NCBI GenBank assembly: GCA_002350805.1
Contig: DEFO01000036.1
Coordinates: 1-64,000, forward strand
Source of the DNA: Prevotella sp. UBA2850
GTDB taxonomy: Bacteria; Bacteroidota; Bacteroidia; Bacteroidales; Bacteroidaceae
Direction of reading: 5' to 3'
DNA length: 64,000 nt
Shown piece by piece: positions 27,494-36,036 of this stretch. Numbering within the stretch: the stretch's first letter is position 1; each line of letters begins with the position of its first letter. The notes under the pieces are model-generated. The model worked only from the letters and a program-made list of their open reading frames with translations. It made no database searches and had not been told where the DNA came from. The translations under genes were made by a program, and so were the position numbers.

Positions 27494-30295
27494 TCATCGT
27501 TTTCCACCGATGCGCTGCAAGAACTCGCTAAGATTCTCTTTCTCGTCGAGGCCCAACTTCTTACGCAGGCGATAACGGCTGATTTCCACGCCTCTCACCG
27601 AGATGTTGAGCAACGGTGCAATCTCCTTCGAAAGCATGTTCATCTTCAGATAGGCACAGAGCATCTTGTCTTTATAGGTGAGCTGCGGATAGCGTTCGCT
27701 GAGCGTCTTGAGGAAATCGTGGTGCACAGCATCAAAGTCACCTTTGAAAGCCTTCAAATCATCGTCATGCTGCATGTTGGTGTCTATCTGGCCGATGAGC
27801 CTGACCACCTTTCGCTTGATACTAGGCAGGTTATCCTCGCTGAGACTATTGTTCAGGCTGACAGCCGTCTTCTTGATTTCCTGCAGCATCTCATTCTTAC
27901 GCACCACATTCATTTGTGAGCGCATGAGTTCGTTTTGCTTGGAGCGCAGTTCAATCTGGATCTTCTCGTCCTCCAGCGTCTCAATCTTCTGGTTGAGCAT
28001 TTGTGTGCTTTTTCTCAGCCTTCTGACAACGGCCCACACTACGCATGCCAGCATCAGCGCATACAACAGGTAGGCCCACCACGAGCGATACCAAGGCGGC
28101 AACACGCGGAATGTCAGCGATGCAGTCACCGGCTGTTGGTTGGTGGCTGTGACGATACGCACCTGGAAGGTGTACTTTCCCTCGCGCAGGTTGGTATACT
28201 CTTTGATGTGCTGCCGACTATAACTGCTCCATTGGTCGTCGGGCGACCCCAGCAAGCGGAACGAATAGAGCACGGTCTGCGACTTGTCGTAGTTATTGGC
28301 ACTGAACTCTATGCGCAGCGAGTTGTGCGCATAACTGATGTTGAGCGGACTGTCCTCATGGTAGAAGCTACGGCTGTAGAGCAACGAGTCGTTGCCGTTG
28401 GTGGCAATGACGCGCCTGATGTGCAGAGTTAGCGGCAGAGCCGATGTCTGCTTGCGTCCATAGTTGAGCAGTGCAAAACCCTCTTGCGTGCCAATGATGG
28501 CCTGTTCGCCGCTCATCACGCCCACATGCTCAAAATCCTCAATGAGTTCGTCGCTCAGATAGGTTTCTCCTTTATTTTTATAATAGGTATTATGGCGGGC
28601 GTCGTAGCGAAGGATGCCCAGTATGCCGTCGGCTACATACCATATATTTTTGCGTTCGTCTTGATAGATATATGTATATCCTGTTCCCTCGCCCATCAGT
28701 TTCTCCAGCTGTGTGTGTGGCTCAAGGCGGTCGTCAGCCATATTATATCTGAACAGTCCCTGCCGCGCAGCCACTACCACCTCATGGTTGATACGGGTCA
28801 CGCACACATTATCGCCAATGGGCAACTGAGGCGTATTATATCTTCTCGTTCGCACCACGCGTGTCAGGCTGTCGTTCAGCGTCAGCCGATAAAGTCCCAT
28901 GGTTTTATTGGCCACCCACACAGCATTGCCATCTTCTTCGGTCATCATGGTCTTGGCCGAGAGCGAAGTGCCTTCCACCTTGTTTGCCACTGTCCATTGG
29001 CCGTCTCTCTTGCGCAGCACCTTCAGTCCCCAGTAGTCACCCAGCAACAATGCATCTGTCCGATGTCCCACAGGACAAACATGCCACACACCTCTAATGG
29101 GGAAGTGCTCCACACGGTTGCCGTCGACCATCACAAAGAAATTACGGCCACCACAAAACAGCTTACCATCAAAGAGGTCCACGGTATGCACCTGTCCTGC
29201 TGTTCCCTCGATAAAGACCGGTCCCTGCACAGCGTCCCCGTCCTGTATCTTGCCAATACGGTAGAGGCCTTGGTTAGTACCCATATAGAGGCTGCCGGCA
29301 TAGTTGACCGAGCCATAGCCCGCACCGATGTCAGCCAACTGGCTGTTCATAAAACTAAGGTGTGAGTTGAGCACAACATTGGCAATACCATTGTCAAGGC
29401 CCAGCCATAAGTTCCCGTCGCGGTCGAACGTCACTGCCAGCACTGTTTTGTTCTGCAGACCTTCGTCACGCGAGAGTTGCTCGGTAGCACCTGAACGACG
29501 GTCAACGAGGATGACACCACTTTGCGTAGTGCCCAGCGCCAGATAACGGTCGCTGACGGCCGCACATGTGATTTTGTTACGGACGATGAGTTCGCCTCCG
29601 CCGTCAGTCCACCGCTGTAACTCACCTGTACGATACACATAGAGGCCAAAATCGCCTGTGACCACCAATATACTGTCTCCATAGGGCAACAAGGCTACGA
29701 TAGCGGCTCCGTGCGGCAGAGAGATACCGCCCAATTTCTCAAAACGACGGTTGCGGAGCACATATACGCCATCGCTCGTGGCAACATAAAGACAGTTATG
29801 GATAACGTACGACGATGTGATGCCAGGATGGCAGGGGATTTTGCTGATATGCCCGTTCTCCAGCACAAACACTGCCCCATCGGCCTGAAAGTAGACACTA
29901 TTGCCCATCGTGTGGATGTTCCAGACGTTGATGATACCCTCATTCTTCAACTGTTTCGACAGACAGGTGTACTGCGGGCGGCCGTTTTTACCTGCCTCAA
30001 AATAGCCGAATTGTCCGAGTGCCCCTACATAGATACGGCGCCCTGCCATCTTGAGGGAGCGCAATTTGGCACCATTGTCAATCGCATACGTATTCCAATA
30101 GACGCCATCGTACTCCAACAGTCCCTTGTTGTTGGCAAAATACATCCATCCGTTTTCGGCCTGACTCACCATCCAGTTCTGGTTGGCGGCATTATAGGTC
30201 TGCCGTGAGAAGTTAAACACGGCCCGCTGCCAGAACGATGCTGCCGGTGCAACCGTCTGCAAACAGAGAAGAAATGAAAGAATGACAGTTCTCAT
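27494..30295 (-). CDS. one-component sensor/regulator: beta-propeller, Y_Y_Y, membrane helix, LuxR-type HTH
   Basis: 933 residues. After a signal peptide come repeated two-component-regulator-propeller blades (to about residue 640), a Y_Y_Y domain (about 660-730), a transmembrane helix (about 738-757), a coiled coil and a C-terminal LuxR-like helix-turn-helix (about 870-930, with LSKEIAPLLNISVRGVEISR). No histidine kinase or receiver domain is present, so the periplasmic sensor is wired directly to a DNA-binding end at the membrane. It is divergent from the SusC gene 245 bases away and is the likely activator of that locus when breakdown products bind. Confidence 0.88.
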   Translation of the reverse strand: MRTVILSFLLCLQTVAPAASFWQRAVFNFSRQTYNAANQNWMVSQAENGWMYFANNKGLLEYDGVYWNTYAIDNGAKLRSLKMAGRRIYVGALGQFGYFEAGKNGRPQYTCLSKQLKNEGIINVWNIHTMGNSVYFQADGAVFVLENGHISKIPCHPGITSSYVIHNCLYVATSDGVYVLRNRRFEKLGGISLPHGAAIVALLPYGDSILVVTGDFGLYVYRTGELQRWTDGGGELIVRNKITCAAVSDRYLALGTTQSGVILVDRRSGATEQLSRDEGLQNKTVLAVTFDRDGNLWLGLDNGIANVVLNSHLSFMNSQLADIGAGYGSVNYAGSLYMGTNQGLYRIGKIQDGDAVQGPVFIEGTAGQVHTVDLFDGKLFCGGRNFFVMVDGNRVEHFPIRGVWHVCPVGHRTDALLLGDYWGLKVLRKRDGQWTVANKVEGTSLSAKTMMTEEDGNAVWVANKTMGLYRLTLNDSLTRVVRTRRYNTPQLPIGDNVCVTRINHEVVVAARQGLFRYNMADDRLEPHTQLEKLMGEGTGYTYIYQDERKNIWYVADGILGILRYDARHNTYYKNKGETYLSDELIEDFEHVGVMSGEQAIIGTQEGFALLNYGRKQTSALPLTLHIRRVIATNGNDSLLYSRSFYHEDSPLNISYAHNSLRIEFSANNYDKSQTVLYSFRLLGSPDDQWSSYSRQHIKEYTNLREGKYTFQVRIVTATNQQPVTASLTFRVLPPWYRSWWAYLLYALMLACVVWAVVRRLRKSTQMLNQKIETLEDEKIQIELRSKQNELMRSQMNVVRKNEMLQEIKKTAVSLNNSLSEDNLPSIKRKVVRLIGQIDTNMQHDDDLKAFKGDFDAVHHDFLKTLSERYPQLTYKDKMLCAYLKMNMLSKEIAPLLNISVRGVEISRYRLRKKLGLDEKENLSEFLQRIGGKR

Positions 30296-30314
30296 AGGTC
30301 ACTGAATGTTTCTG

Positions 30315-30322
30315 CAAAAATA
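30315..30322 (-). promoter_or_regulatory. -7 box (TATTTTTG) of the regulator gene
   Basis: On the minus strand TATTTTTG matches TAnnTTTG and lies 19 bases before the ATG at 30295. It is within the 245-base divergent region shared with the SusC promoter. Confidence 0.6.
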
Positions 30323-30476
30323 AATAATTTTTCAATACCAAACAAGAAAAAACATAAAAATATAATGATGTAATATTTATCTTTTTAAATTGCTGATTAT
30401 TAACTATTTGCTATTTTGATGAGAAAGTGTTGATGTATGTTTGATGTGTTGGTATAGTAACCGTGATGTAGTACTT

Positions 30477-30510
30477 TTTGAACCAACCGCTCGTTTTGTA
30501 CCTATCTTTG
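30477..30510 (+). promoter_or_regulatory. promoter of the polysaccharide utilization locus
   Basis: TTTG (30477-30480), a 22-base spacer and TATCTTTG (30503-30510) lie 30 bases before the SusC ATG. The spacer is slightly longer than the 19-21 usual, which fits a promoter that needs the divergent regulator. The AT-rich interval 30323-30476 upstream is where its operator should lie; I see no clear repeat there. Confidence 0.6.
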
Positions 30511-30540
30511 CGGCAGAATCTTTTACTAATTTAATCATCT

Positions 30541-33500
30541 ATGGAAAAAAGAACAATGTCTTTAGGAGCATTAAGGCTGGGCTGGATGCTTTGCCTGCTG
30601 CTACTGATGGATGTGGGACTGTTTGCCCAGACAAACGGTCTGACAGTGAAAGGCCGTGTGCTGGATGCCCAGACACGTGAGCCTTTGATTGGTGTTACAG
30701 TAATGGAACGAGGCACCAACAATGCCTCGGTGAGCGACTACGACGGCAACTTCACATTGAGGGTTGCCCCGAGTGCCACCGTCAGTTTCTCGTATGTCAA
30801 CTATGTAAAGCGTGAGCTAAAGGCCTCGCAGGTGAAAGGTGACATCTTCTTGCGCGAAGACGACAAGACGCTGCAGGAGGTGGTGGTCGTGGGTTATGGA
30901 ACCCAGAAGAAGGCCAACCTGTCGGGAGCCGTCACCGCCATCGACGGTGAGAAGGTGGCTGTCAAACCCTCTACCGATGTACTGTCGGCCCTGCAAGGTG
31001 AGATGCCGGGTGTGGCTATTCTGCGCTCCAGCGGCGAGCCGGGCTCAGAGACCAGCGGTCTGCGCATCCGCGGATTCTCGTCGGCCAACTCCACTTCCAC
31101 GCTGGTGCTCATCGACGGTGTGGAGGGCGACTTGTCGCTGCTCAATGCCGATGATGTGGAGAGCATCTCCGTGCTGAAAGATGCTGCTGCCTGTGCCATC
31201 TACGGAGCACGTGCCGCTGCCGGTGTAGTGCTGGTCACCACCAAAAGCGGAACTGCCGGCAAACCGAAAATCACATATAGTGGCTACTATGCTTTCAACA
31301 CACCCGCCAACATGCCGAAGCGTTTGCCCGCATGGGAAGAGCAGGCCTGGATCAACGAGGGTCGTATGAACCAGGGCGGTAAGGCCGAATGGAACGACGA
31401 GATGAGCGGCTGGGTAGGCAACCCCAACTTCAACTATCGCCCGAACAACACCAACGGACGCTGGGATGAGTTCTCGGCTACCAACTGGGTGGCAGAGGGC
31501 ACCAAGAACCATACCGACCAGACCAACCATAGCGTGTCGGTGTCGGGTGGCACACGCGACATCAACTACCTGGTGTCGGCCAACTATTACTATAAGAATG
31601 GTATGCTGAAGTATGGCAAGAACAACAACACCCGTGTCAACCTGCATGCCAAGGTGAACGCCGACCTGAACAAGTATCTGACTCTGGGCGTGAACGTACA
31701 GTACCAGAGCAAGAAGAACAATGCCCCCTCGTGCGGCGCATCGGCCATTATGAACAACCTCTACTCCAGCCGTGCCCGCCAGTTGCTCTACAATCCTGAG
31801 GAAGACGTCAACTACGCCACCAATCCCTACAATGGTGACCTGCAGTTCAATGCCATCCAGGTCATGAAAGAGGGCGGTGTGAACGAAACCCTCTACGAGG
31901 CATTCATCGGCAAGGGCAGCCTGACGGTGAAGAACCTGGTGAAAGGCCTGCGCCTCAACCTCAGCGCCAGCCGCCGTGCAGGTTACTACAGCGGCCGCAG
32001 CGAAAGACACTACCTGATATGGTACGGCATGAGAGGCGACAACAAGCGTCAGGACTACAACTCGCCCAACCAGTTGTACCGCATCAAGAACAACGACTAC
32101 TACGATTTGTTCGAGGCTACGGTGAACTACGAGTTCGACATGCAGAAACAGCACAACTTCAAGTTCCTGGCCGGTACCAGCTACGAGAACTACCGTAAGG
32201 ACGAGATGAGCGGCACTGCCAAGAACATGAACTCGAACGATTTCTACTCGTTCAACTACTACGATGCCTCTGTGGCCACCAACACCACCATTGCCGACAA
32301 TATTGAGCCATGGTCGATGATGTCGTACTTCGGACGTTTCAACTACAACTTTGCCGAGCGCTACCTCTTCGAGGCCAACATCCGCTACGACGGCAGTTCG
32401 CGTCTGGCACCGGCTAAGCGCTGGAAGGCCTTCCCATCGGTATCAGCTGCCTGGCGTGTCAACCAGGAGCCGTGGTTCAAGGCCGACTTCATCAGCAACC
32501 TGAAGCTGCGCGCTTCTTGGGGACAACTCGGTAATGGAGCTATCCTGGGACTCTACGACTATATCCCGACCATCGCCCAGAGCACCGTCTACATGGGCGA
32601 GAAATCATACTATCAGAGTCAGCTGGCATCGAAAGACAAGACCTGGGAGACCATCGAGACGACCAACGTGGGTGTTGACCTCGGCTTGTTCAACGGCCGT
32701 CTGAATGCCAGTTTCGACTATTACTGGAAATACAACAACGACATGCTGTCGTCGCTGCAGCTGCCCCACACCATCGGTATCGGCATTCCACGCGTCAATG
32801 TGGGTAAGCTGAAGACATGGGGATGGGACTTCGAAATCCGTTGGAACGACAAGATTGGCGACTTCCGCTATCAGGTAGCCTTCAACCTGTCGGACAGCAG
32901 CAACAAGCTGATGGAATACGACGGCGCAGACGTCATCACTGCCGGCAATGTCAGCCTGCTTGAGGGCTATGAGATGAACACCATCTGGGGATATGCCACC
33001 GACGGCTATTGGACCAGCAAGGATGAATATACCCAATTCAAGGCCGACCACCCGGGCTTCAAGACATTCAGCGACGGTAAGATCGGCGCCGGTGACGTGA
33101 AATACATCACGCAAGGAGAGCCCGACCACCAGATTGGTGCCGGTGACGGAACGAAAGAGAACCATGGCGACCTGGTTTACCTGGGCAACAGCAACGGCCG
33201 TTACCTCTACGGCTTGAACCTCGCAGCTCAGTGGAAGGGCTTCGACCTGGCCCTGATGTTCCAGGGTGTAGCCAAACGCAAGGTGCTCATCGACAGCGAG
33301 GCCATCGCACCGTTTGCACGTACCTATCAGATGCCTTGGACCATCCATCGCGACTATTGGACCGAGGAGAACCAAGACGCCATGTGGCCCCGCCTCTACA
33401 ACTACAATGGCGACTGGTTTAACTTCCAGCCTTCCGACAAGTGGATTCAGAATGCAGCCTACCTGCGCCTGAAGAATGTGACACTGGGCTACACCATCCC

Positions 33501-33669
33501 CATCTCGCGCAAATACATTGAGAAACTGCGCGTCTATGTGTCGGGCTCTGACGTTTGGGAGCACTCCGACATGCTGAAGGTGTTCGACCCCGAGTCGGGC
33601 AACAATGTAGGCCGTAACTACTATCCCTTCTTCCGCACATGGGCTTTCGGTGTGAACATCACCCTCTAA
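30541..33669 (+). CDS. SusC-family TonB-dependent outer-membrane transporter
   Basis: 1042-residue outer-membrane importer. A signal peptide ends near FAQ (about residue 30). A carboxypeptidase-regulatory-like domain (about 36-110, PLIGVTVMERGTNNASVSDY), the TonB box with LQEVVVVGYGTQ, a plug with VLIDGVEGD and the barrel ending FGVNITL follow. The partner SusD gene starts 44 bases on. The downstream enzymes suggest an oligosaccharide containing uronic acid as cargo. Confidence 0.95.
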   Translation: MEKRTMSLGALRLGWMLCLLLLMDVGLFAQTNGLTVKGRVLDAQTREPLIGVTVMERGTNNASVSDYDGNFTLRVAPSATVSFSYVNYVKRELKASQVKGDIFLREDDKTLQEVVVVGYGTQKKANLSGAVTAIDGEKVAVKPSTDVLSALQGEMPGVAILRSSGEPGSETSGLRIRGFSSANSTSTLVLIDGVEGDLSLLNADDVESISVLKDAAACAIYGARAAAGVVLVTTKSGTAGKPKITYSGYYAFNTPANMPKRLPAWEEQAWINEGRMNQGGKAEWNDEMSGWVGNPNFNYRPNNTNGRWDEFSATNWVAEGTKNHTDQTNHSVSVSGGTRDINYLVSANYYYKNGMLKYGKNNNTRVNLHAKVNADLNKYLTLGVNVQYQSKKNNAPSCGASAIMNNLYSSRARQLLYNPEEDVNYATNPYNGDLQFNAIQVMKEGGVNETLYEAFIGKGSLTVKNLVKGLRLNLSASRRAGYYSGRSERHYLIWYGMRGDNKRQDYNSPNQLYRIKNNDYYDLFEATVNYEFDMQKQHNFKFLAGTSYENYRKDEMSGTAKNMNSNDFYSFNYYDASVATNTTIADNIEPWSMMSYFGRFNYNFAERYLFEANIRYDGSSRLAPAKRWKAFPSVSAAWRVNQEPWFKADFISNLKLRASWGQLGNGAILGLYDYIPTIAQSTVYMGEKSYYQSQLASKDKTWETIETTNVGVDLGLFNGRLNASFDYYWKYNNDMLSSLQLPHTIGIGIPRVNVGKLKTWGWDFEIRWNDKIGDFRYQVAFNLSDSSNKLMEYDGADVITAGNVSLLEGYEMNTIWGYATDGYWTSKDEYTQFKADHPGFKTFSDGKIGAGDVKYITQGEPDHQIGAGDGTKENHGDLVYLGNSNGRYLYGLNLAAQWKGFDLALMFQGVAKRKVLIDSEAIAPFARTYQMPWTIHRDYWTEENQDAMWPRLYNYNGDWFNFQPSDKWIQNAAYLRLKNVTLGYTIPISRKYIEKLRVYVSGSDVWEHSDMLKVFDPESGNNVGRNYYPFFRTWAFGVNITL

Positions 33670-33713
33670 GATGACATCAACAACGTAATCAGTAACCATA
33701 AAACAGAATAGTT

Positions 33714-35393
33714 ATGAAACGATATATTTTCAAATCAATGTGTGTCATCAGCGTTGTCTGTGGCTTTGTGGCACTGACCAGCTGTGAGCTGGACCGCGAG
33801 CCGGAGACCGTCTTGGCCGACAATACTTTCTGGAAGAGTGAGACCGACCTGCGCGGCGCCTGCAACAAACTGTATGTCGACCTGCCGGGCTTCAACCACG
33901 ACCGGCGTGCCGACGACATCGTGGGCAGCTCGCCCAACTCCACCTCCAACGGCAACTGGAGTGTCCCTGCCAAGTCTGACGACTGGACGGGTCCCTATAA
34001 TAAAATAGGTGTCTGCAACAACATCATCGCCAAGGCTGCCAACGCTCCGTTGAGCGATGCCCAGAAAAACCGCTGGATGGCAGAGGCATACTTCTTCCGT
34101 GCTTTCCATTTCTTTGACTTGGTGAAGAAATATGGCGACGTGCCCCTCATCCTGAAGGCATTCGACTCTACTGAGGATCCCGATATCAAAATGGCCCGCA
34201 CTCCGCGCGAGCAGGTCATCCAGCAGTGCTACGAAGATTTGCGCTTTGCCGAGGAGTGGCTCCCCGACATCGACAATGTGAGCAGCGACACCGACTGGGG
34301 CCGTGTGTCTAAATCGGCTGCCCGCGGACTGCTGACGCGCATCGGTCTGTACGAAGGTACATTCGTGAAATACCACTCACTGAGCGGTGCCGACAGCAAA
34401 TCACACCTGAAGGTGGCCATCGATGCTGCCGAGCGTTTGATCAACAGTGGCAAGCATGCCCTCTACTCCGACTTCCAGAAGCTGTTCTACTTCGATGGAG
34501 AAGGCCGCCAGAACAAAGAGAATGTGTTTGTGAAAGTGTACGGTCCCAACGGTGCCGGAGCCACCATCACCCACGGAAACTCACGTCAGTTGGAGAACGG
34601 CGTCAGCGTAACGCGCCAGGCCATCAACCAGTTCCTCTGCACCGACGGTCTGCCGCGCGAGAAGAGCCCGCTGGCAGTGATTCCCGAGACCAGCTACGAC
34701 GATGTGTTCACCAACCGCGACCCGCGTCTGGCCATGACCATCTACCGTACCGGCGAGGAAGCCTATAAGGGCGGCTATCAGCCATTCAGCAACCAACACG
34801 GCTACGGCTACGGCATCAAGAAGGGCTTCATGCTCGACGAGTGGACCACCAACAGCAAGGAGACTGTCGACAAGATGATCATCCGCTATGCCGAGGTGCT
34901 GCTGTCGTACGCAGAGGCGCTCTATGAGTACAATGGAAGCATCACCGATGCTCAGCTCGACAAGACGGTGAACGCCGTCCGTGCCCGTGCCGGTTTCACC
35001 GCCAAACTGACCAACGACTTTGCGAAGGCCAACGGTTTGAACATACTCGACGAGATTCGCCGCGAGCGTCTGGTTGAGTTCATCGACGAGGGTTTGCGCT
35101 ACAACGACATCATCCGCTGGAAGATTGCCGAGAAAGTGCTGCCCGTTAGCATCCTCGGACTGAAGTACAGCGAGGTGGACACCAGCACCAAGCGCGAGGA
35201 CATCCAGCCCCGTCTGACCACCGAGGGCGGTATGTTCAAGGGTGCCAAGGTCACCGACCAGGCCGACATCTACGTGATTGAGGAAGCCTCAACACGCAGT
35301 TTCAATCCGCAGCGCGACTATTATTATCCCATTCCCACCTACGAGATTGCCACCTCTGAGGGCAGCGTCGAGCAGAACCCGGGATGGAATTAA
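33714..35393 (+). CDS. SusD-family glycan-binding lipoprotein
   Basis: 559-residue surface lipoprotein (lipobox LTSC, Cys24). SusD features include KNRWMAEAYFFRAFHFFDLVKKYGDVPLI, split here as WMAEAYFFRAFHFFDL and KKYGDVPLI (residues about 125-145), YAEVLLSYAEALYEYNG and a C-terminal region with EIRRERLVEFIDEGLRY and the ending QNPGWN, all typical. It caps the SusC barrel and binds the polysaccharide or its fragments. Spaced 44 bases from susC and 45 from the next lipoprotein gene. Confidence 0.94.
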   Translation: MKRYIFKSMCVISVVCGFVALTSCELDREPETVLADNTFWKSETDLRGACNKLYVDLPGFNHDRRADDIVGSSPNSTSNGNWSVPAKSDDWTGPYNKIGVCNNIIAKAANAPLSDAQKNRWMAEAYFFRAFHFFDLVKKYGDVPLILKAFDSTEDPDIKMARTPREQVIQQCYEDLRFAEEWLPDIDNVSSDTDWGRVSKSAARGLLTRIGLYEGTFVKYHSLSGADSKSHLKVAIDAAERLINSGKHALYSDFQKLFYFDGEGRQNKENVFVKVYGPNGAGATITHGNSRQLENGVSVTRQAINQFLCTDGLPREKSPLAVIPETSYDDVFTNRDPRLAMTIYRTGEEAYKGGYQPFSNQHGYGYGIKKGFMLDEWTTNSKETVDKMIIRYAEVLLSYAEALYEYNGSITDAQLDKTVNAVRARAGFTAKLTNDFAKANGLNILDEIRRERLVEFIDEGLRYNDIIRWKIAEKVLPVSILGLKYSEVDTSTKREDIQPRLTTEGGMFKGAKVTDQADIYVIEEASTRSFNPQRDYYYPIPTYEIATSEGSVEQNPGWN

Positions 35394-35438
35394 GAAGTGA
35401 TGAGTGACAAAAGTAACAAAACGTAAAACAAACGCAAT

Positions 35439-36020
35439 ATGAAAAAGAATATATTGAAGCTGATGGGTGTGCTCTTCCTGTTGTGCGGAGGCTTTGTGTT
35501 CACCGCCTGCGACGACGATGAGTGGGGCAACGACAATGCTGAGAAGATGAATGAGTTCTTTTTTGGCTTCCAGAACTGGGGCCAGCTGAAAAACGACGTG
35601 ACGTTCAAGGTCAGCCAGGGCAGCACACTCGAGATTCCCGTTCAATTCTGGTGCACAGGCACACGCTCATTCAATGCAGAGGCTTTCTATTATGTTGACA
35701 GCAAGCTGACGCTGGGCACCGACTATCAGATTGTCGATGCCAACGGCAGCGCCCTGCAACCGGGTGCCAACGGTGCCTTTGTGATGACATGGGACCTGAA
35801 GAGCCCCGACACCACCAACAACCACCGCGTACAGAACATCTATCTGAAAGCCCTCAACGGCGCCAAGGGCGATGTGACCGTGCTGACCTTCGACCCCAAG
35901 GATGTCGATGACTCCGGCAAGATCAAGATCTCTAACACCTATACTCCCAACAACATCACAGGACAGTATGAGGTACATGCCTTCACTCAGAACTACAAGG
36001 TGAAAGTAACCATTCAGTAA
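35439..36020 (+). CDS. small surface lipoprotein of the utilization locus
   Basis: 193 residues. Lipobox FTAC with Cys24 is followed by DDDEWGND, a strong acidic surface-export signal. The rest looks like one or two beta-sandwich modules (VTFKVSQGSTLEIPV, TDYQIVDANGSALQPG), reminiscent of the DUF1735/Calx-beta-like domains of SusE-type proteins. It probably binds glycan at the cell surface. I do not recognise a named family with certainty. It ends 16 bases before the lyase gene. Confidence 0.75.
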   Translation: MKKNILKLMGVLFLLCGGFVFTACDDDEWGNDNAEKMNEFFFGFQNWGQLKNDVTFKVSQGSTLEIPVQFWCTGTRSFNAEAFYYVDSKLTLGTDYQIVDANGSALQPGANGAFVMTWDLKSPDTTNNHRVQNIYLKALNGAKGDVTVLTFDPKDVDDSGKIKISNTYTPNNITGQYEVHAFTQNYKVKVTIQ

Positions 36021-36036
36021 CGTCAGGCCGTTGTCT

